Origin: Amoebophrya sp. A120
Lineage: Eukaryota; Sar; Dinophyceae; Syndiniales; Amoebophryaceae
Assembly (NCBI GenBank): GCA_905178155.1
Contig: CAJINV010000002.1
Location: 9,990,931-10,054,930 of the forward strand
Length of the DNA stretch: 64,000 bases
Reading direction: 5' to 3'
Below the pieces are notes generated by a model, which was not told the origin of the DNA, made no database searches, and saw only the letters and a program-made list of their open reading frames with translations. Within the stretch, counting starts at the first letter, position 1, and every line of letters begins with the position of its first letter. Position numbers and translations under genes: made by a program. This document shows positions 61,301 through 64,000 of this stretch, one piece after another.

Positions 61301-63107
61301 CTAGCATTACAAATTCCAAAACAGGATAGGAAAATGGTTCTTATGGGGCTCCGCATGAGAAACTTTTTTAGCATGCAGATCTGCATGACAACTCTGGTGT
61401 GGGGACATTTTTACTCAGGATACGTCGTGCGCCCCTCCGGCTCCACGAAGATCTGCTCGCACTTATTACAGTGAAAAATGCTCTCACCCCCAAAGTTGCA
61501 AGCATTTGTGATGCGAAGTTTCCAAATGAAAACTTTTTGTCATGCATGAAAGGACTATGAATCTTTCTGATGTAGAGTCTAGGCGTGTTTCGCATCGCTT
61601 GCATGACAAGCACCGCTCTTGCTGGGATCTTTTGCAATACAAATTATTTTTACTATTCACGATCGGAAATCTGTGATGCTGATACATGCAAGAGGGCGAA
61701 TGTTTCATTTGGAAAAGTTTGCAATACAAATGCTCTGAAGTTCGGGGGTGGGGGCATTTTTCATTGTAATAGCACTCCTTCTGGCAGACGGCCACCTGCT
61801 CGCTCGTGCGCACTACAAGCACGTGCAGCTTCTCGATTTCCTGCTTCTTCGCGGAAAACTTGTGCAGCACCATCTCCCGCTTCTGCTTCTCGTGCTGGAA
61901 CTGCTTCAGCGCCTTGGTGACCTTGTGCAGGTGCTCGACCTCAAACCGGTTTCGGTCCGCCTGCAGCTGGTCGATTTTAGCCTTCAACCGGTGCGCCTCC
62001 TGCTGGTGGCTCCCCAGCAGCTGCACCTGCCCCTTCTGCAGGGTGGCCTTCTTCGACAGCTCTTGACGAACTTGGGTGATGTTCTGCAGCGCACGCGTGT
62101 ACCGCGTGGACCCGAAAATGTCGTCGAACTTCTTCTTCAGCGTCTGAGAAGTCAGAGAGAAGCGAGATTTTCATTTTCAGTAGTGTTGTACATAGGGATA
62201 ATTTAAATTTACGTTAAGTATTTCTTTTGTGACTGATTCACTGTCTGTCGAAGGGAAAACGGTTGATACATCGCGTGTTTCATCTTCGTATTGAAAAACT
62301 CATTATTATCAAATGCCTTCTGTTCCATTAGCGGCCAGTTGCTTTCTTCCTGGTGGCAAAAGATCACGTTTTCCAGGATGGCTTTTTCGACGCCCATAAA
62401 CTGCGGCACCAACTGGTCCATTTCGGATACCCGTGTGGTGTGCGAGTTGGTTCCCTGCTTCATGCCGACACGGGTTCGCTCTTCGGCCGTGCCGCCCTTA
62501 CAAAACTGCAGTGTGCAGTCCATCGCCTTGTAGGACGCCTTTTTGGTGCCTGGAATGGATAAAAAATTGCAACTCGGCCTTGAATCTTCAAGGCTAGAAA
62601 TTATATCGAGAGTTGAGGAGGCACATTTGTCCCTGGATATCATTAGAAACACTGCACGTCGTAAAGTCGACAGGGCAGCATCGATGAAAACAGCGTGAAA
62701 ACTTTGTGATGGCACGAGTGTAGTACACTTGTGTGCTTCGTACTTATTAAACATCTTTTCCTATAGATGATTGTACCACCGCCCCCGATGGAGTGAAAGC
62801 TCCTGGTGCAGAGCAGCTGCCGCTCTTCGGGCGTGTCTTTCTGGCCCCGGGAAAACATCATTTTGATCTGTCCCTTCACCTCCTGCAAGCGGGCCCACTT
62901 CGGATCGTGGATAAACGCGCTCCCGGAACCGACGTTGGGCGGCAGTGCGCCGCAGGAGGCCATTTTGAGGCACTCGATGATGGTGGTCTTCCCGCACCCA
63001 TTCTGGCCCACGATGAGTGTGACGGGCCGGTCGAACCCGATCTTCTGCTGCTCATCAAAGTGGAAGGACCGAATCCCCTGAATCGCCAGCTTCTCAATCG
63101 TGCACAT
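55343..63107 (-). CDS. RAD50: DNA double-strand-break repair ATPase RAD50
   Basis: SMC-like ATPase of the MRE11-RAD50 complex. Exon 1 (63107-62777) carries Walker A (VGQNGCGKTTIIECLK); exon 2 is 62549-62317; exon 3 (62143 to 59278) and exon 4 (58143 to 55343) carry the coiled coils and C-terminal lobe. The signature is DMRGRCSAGQKVLASLITRL and Walker B is CGILALDEPTTNLDEKN. Intron 1 is GT-AG; intron 2 appears to be GC-AG (AAG, then GCATTTG ... CTCAG), which gives NWPLMEQK-TLKKKFDDIF as in the family. Five introners interrupt exons 3 and 4; removing them with one duplication each gives exactly 1,678 codons. The splice at 58144-59277 rebuilds the zinc hook as K-D-C-C-E-M-C-K-R-P-F. At 1,677 residues it is longer than human RAD50 (1,312), with Gln-rich and Ser/Asn-rich insertions in the coiled coil. 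Confidence 0.97.
56103..56423. mobile_element. Introner-like element, family B variant, in RAD50
   Basis: Left terminus TATCAAAATGAAAAATCCCC then CCTCCCC, inverted at the right (GGGGAGGGGGGATTTTTCCT). It starts like family A but otherwise resembles family B. Duplication AATTG/AATTC. Excision joins A-Q-R-N-L to D-S-S-L-Y-Q-D-I. Confidence 0.92.
58144..59277. mobile_element. 1.1-kb introner-like element filled by a minisatellite, splitting the RAD50 zinc hook
   Basis: The left end TATCCTGCGTAACAACGCCC and the inverted right end (reading TATCCCGTTGAGCAACGTTC on the minus strand) form an imperfect terminal repeat. The flanks TCGCG and TCGCA are a 5-bp duplication with one mismatch. Nearly everything between is the tandem array at 58236-59215. 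One GCATGACGAA word survives near the right end. The excised product restores CxxC, which strongly supports this as a spliced intron. Confidence 0.87.
58236..59215. repeat. Minisatellite, 13-bp unit grading into 16-bp unit
   Basis: Left part (about 58236-58470): AAGCGAAGCACTT, 13 bp, with TT/CAG variants. Middle and right (about 58490-58990): AAGCGAGGCACTACTT, 16 bp, with AAGCCAGGCACTACTT and CAATCCAGGCACTACTT variants. The array is degenerate near the right end. It lies wholly inside the RAD50 introner. Confidence 0.93.
60833..61096. mobile_element. Introner-like element, family A, in RAD50
   Basis: Intact family A termini and a perfect CAAGT duplication. Excision joins S-K-D-L to T-D-T-T-I-P. 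Confidence 0.94.
61144..61422. mobile_element. Introner-like element, family E, in RAD50
   Basis: Termini TATCCTGAGCAAAAACGTCC then CCACCCC, inverted at the right end; perfect CGTCG duplication. Only 47 bp of coding sequence separate it from the family A copy. Confidence 0.94.
61464..61771. mobile_element. Introner-like element, family B, in RAD50
   Basis: Termini TATTACAGTGAAAAATGCTC then TCACCCCC, inverted at the right end; perfect GCACT duplication. Its interior is similar, in inverted orientation, to the GCP2 copy at 40986-41301. Excision joins C-Q-K-E-C to E-Q-I-F-V-E-P. Confidence 0.94.
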
Positions 63108-64000
63108 GATGGACGGCAACCACGGAACGTTGTATAGCGGACTTGTGGTTGCTTGAGACGCTGCACTTTGACTGAAAAAAAACTTTACAGCAATTCGTTG
63201 TTGTGCGGGGCTGAGGGAAGAGCGTAGCTACCGCTGTGCCATGACAGGCTGTGCCACTGACGCGAGTCTAGACGCCGAAGCGGCTTACTTGAACATTAAA
63301 GGTAGGAACAGCGCAAACTAGTAGGTTCATTTCTACTTCGAATAATCAGGAGATCGGGCCACTACGGTGTAGGCATACAAACTAGAACATGGGAATTTAC
63401 TCTGCGCCTGAAAGAGTAAAGCTACCTGGAACTGCCTACGGGTTTGAGGTCGAAGTAATTTCTAAAGAAAATCAATGTGAACTGTGGTACTGCGAAAAAA
63501 ATCGGCACAGACGAAAAGTTTTTTTCGCAAAAAGTCCAGCTTTGGTGCATGTTCAAAACAAGAAACAGAATCGAAGATCGTCTTTTGCTTGAAGCGTCTT
63601 TGCGGACAACAGTGCGAACCACTTTTAAGAACATACATAGCCCTTTGTTCCTTGACCAAAATCACAGCCTTTTCTTTCGCCACAGTCAGCTGCGAGAACA
63701 CGTTTAGCCATTCGTTTAGGTGAATTGAAACTCCTTCTTGATTTCAGCAGCAGGAGCGTAATTCATCATCTTAATCTTTCTTTATCGCTCTGCTGACCTG
63801 ATCTCAATGCAAAACCACGTCCACCATACTTCGCAAAATCCTGACCGAGGTGTTTTTGTTTCTCGCCGTGCTAAGTCCCTTGGTACAATTTCACGTAGGG
63901 GCCCGCCTCAAGTTGCAATGCAGCAATAGCTGCGGCTAAGTGCCCGAGAGACAAAACACCGCATGATAATCATGCCGAAGAAGTGAAAAAGAAAAGAAGT
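63108..64000. other. Region upstream of RAD50
   Basis: Expected to hold the RAD50 5' end. No other gene recognised; ORFs near 63.4-63.7 kb on both strands are short and unconvincing. Confidence 0.4.

Overview
The window is nuclear DNA of a eukaryotic protist. The genes have canonical GT-AG introns and typical eukaryotic products: RAD50, a PP2A B56 regulatory subunit, a GCP2-like gamma-tubulin complex protein and ribosomal protein eS7. Every gene I could identify (12 to 13 of them) is on the minus strand, so the window looks like one long unidirectional gene cluster. Short DNA-transposon-like insertions also sit inside the coding sequence: they have terminal inverted repeats starting TAT and ending ATA and 5-bp target duplications, and they must be spliced out. 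Together these traits suggest a dinoflagellate-lineage alveolate. The best match to what is known is the parasitic syndinian Amoebophrya, whose genome is known to carry invasive introner elements. The organism is an inference; no rRNA or organelle marker is present.

Layout in window coordinates; genes read right to left. 1-11.6 kb: a very large membrane protein with extracellular PAN, sushi-like and kringle regions, a transmembrane segment and several C2-like domains, cut off at the left edge. 12.7-15.2 kb: a RING-H2 protein whose RING is split by about 400 residues. 15.2-19.2 kb: gene-poor, with three introner-like copies, one containing a nested insertion. 19.3-23.8 kb: a 4.5-kb, extremely GC-rich, gene-free block bounded by inverted repeats. 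24.3-27.7 kb: a Ser/Thr-rich membrane protein. 28.4-30.5 kb: a probable mitochondrial ribosomal protein. 31.5-33.1 kb: a small Ala/Thr-rich ORF and two tandem arrays. 33.3-35.6 kb: an unknown membrane protein. 36.4-41.9 kb: GCP2. 42.4-43.7 kb: a secreted unknown. 44.5-45.8 kb: eS7. 46.8-47.5 kb: a small membrane protein. 48.0-49.1 kb: a probable mitochondrial uS14. 50.3-53.8 kb: PP2A B56. 55.3-63.1 kb: RAD50.

The main result is the set of 19 introner-like elements, in at least five families by terminal sequence. At thirteen or so coding insertions, removing the element plus one copy of the 5-bp duplication restores the reading frame. In RAD50 five such removals plus two ordinary introns give an uninterrupted 1,677-residue frame and rebuild the CxxC zinc hook (C-E-M-C), which the DNA splits. 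That insertion is 1.1 kb long and consists almost entirely of a 13/16-bp minisatellite, so an introner seems to have turned into a tandem array while remaining spliceable. All families share an internal word, GCATNACA(A/G)A and its complement, whatever their termini.
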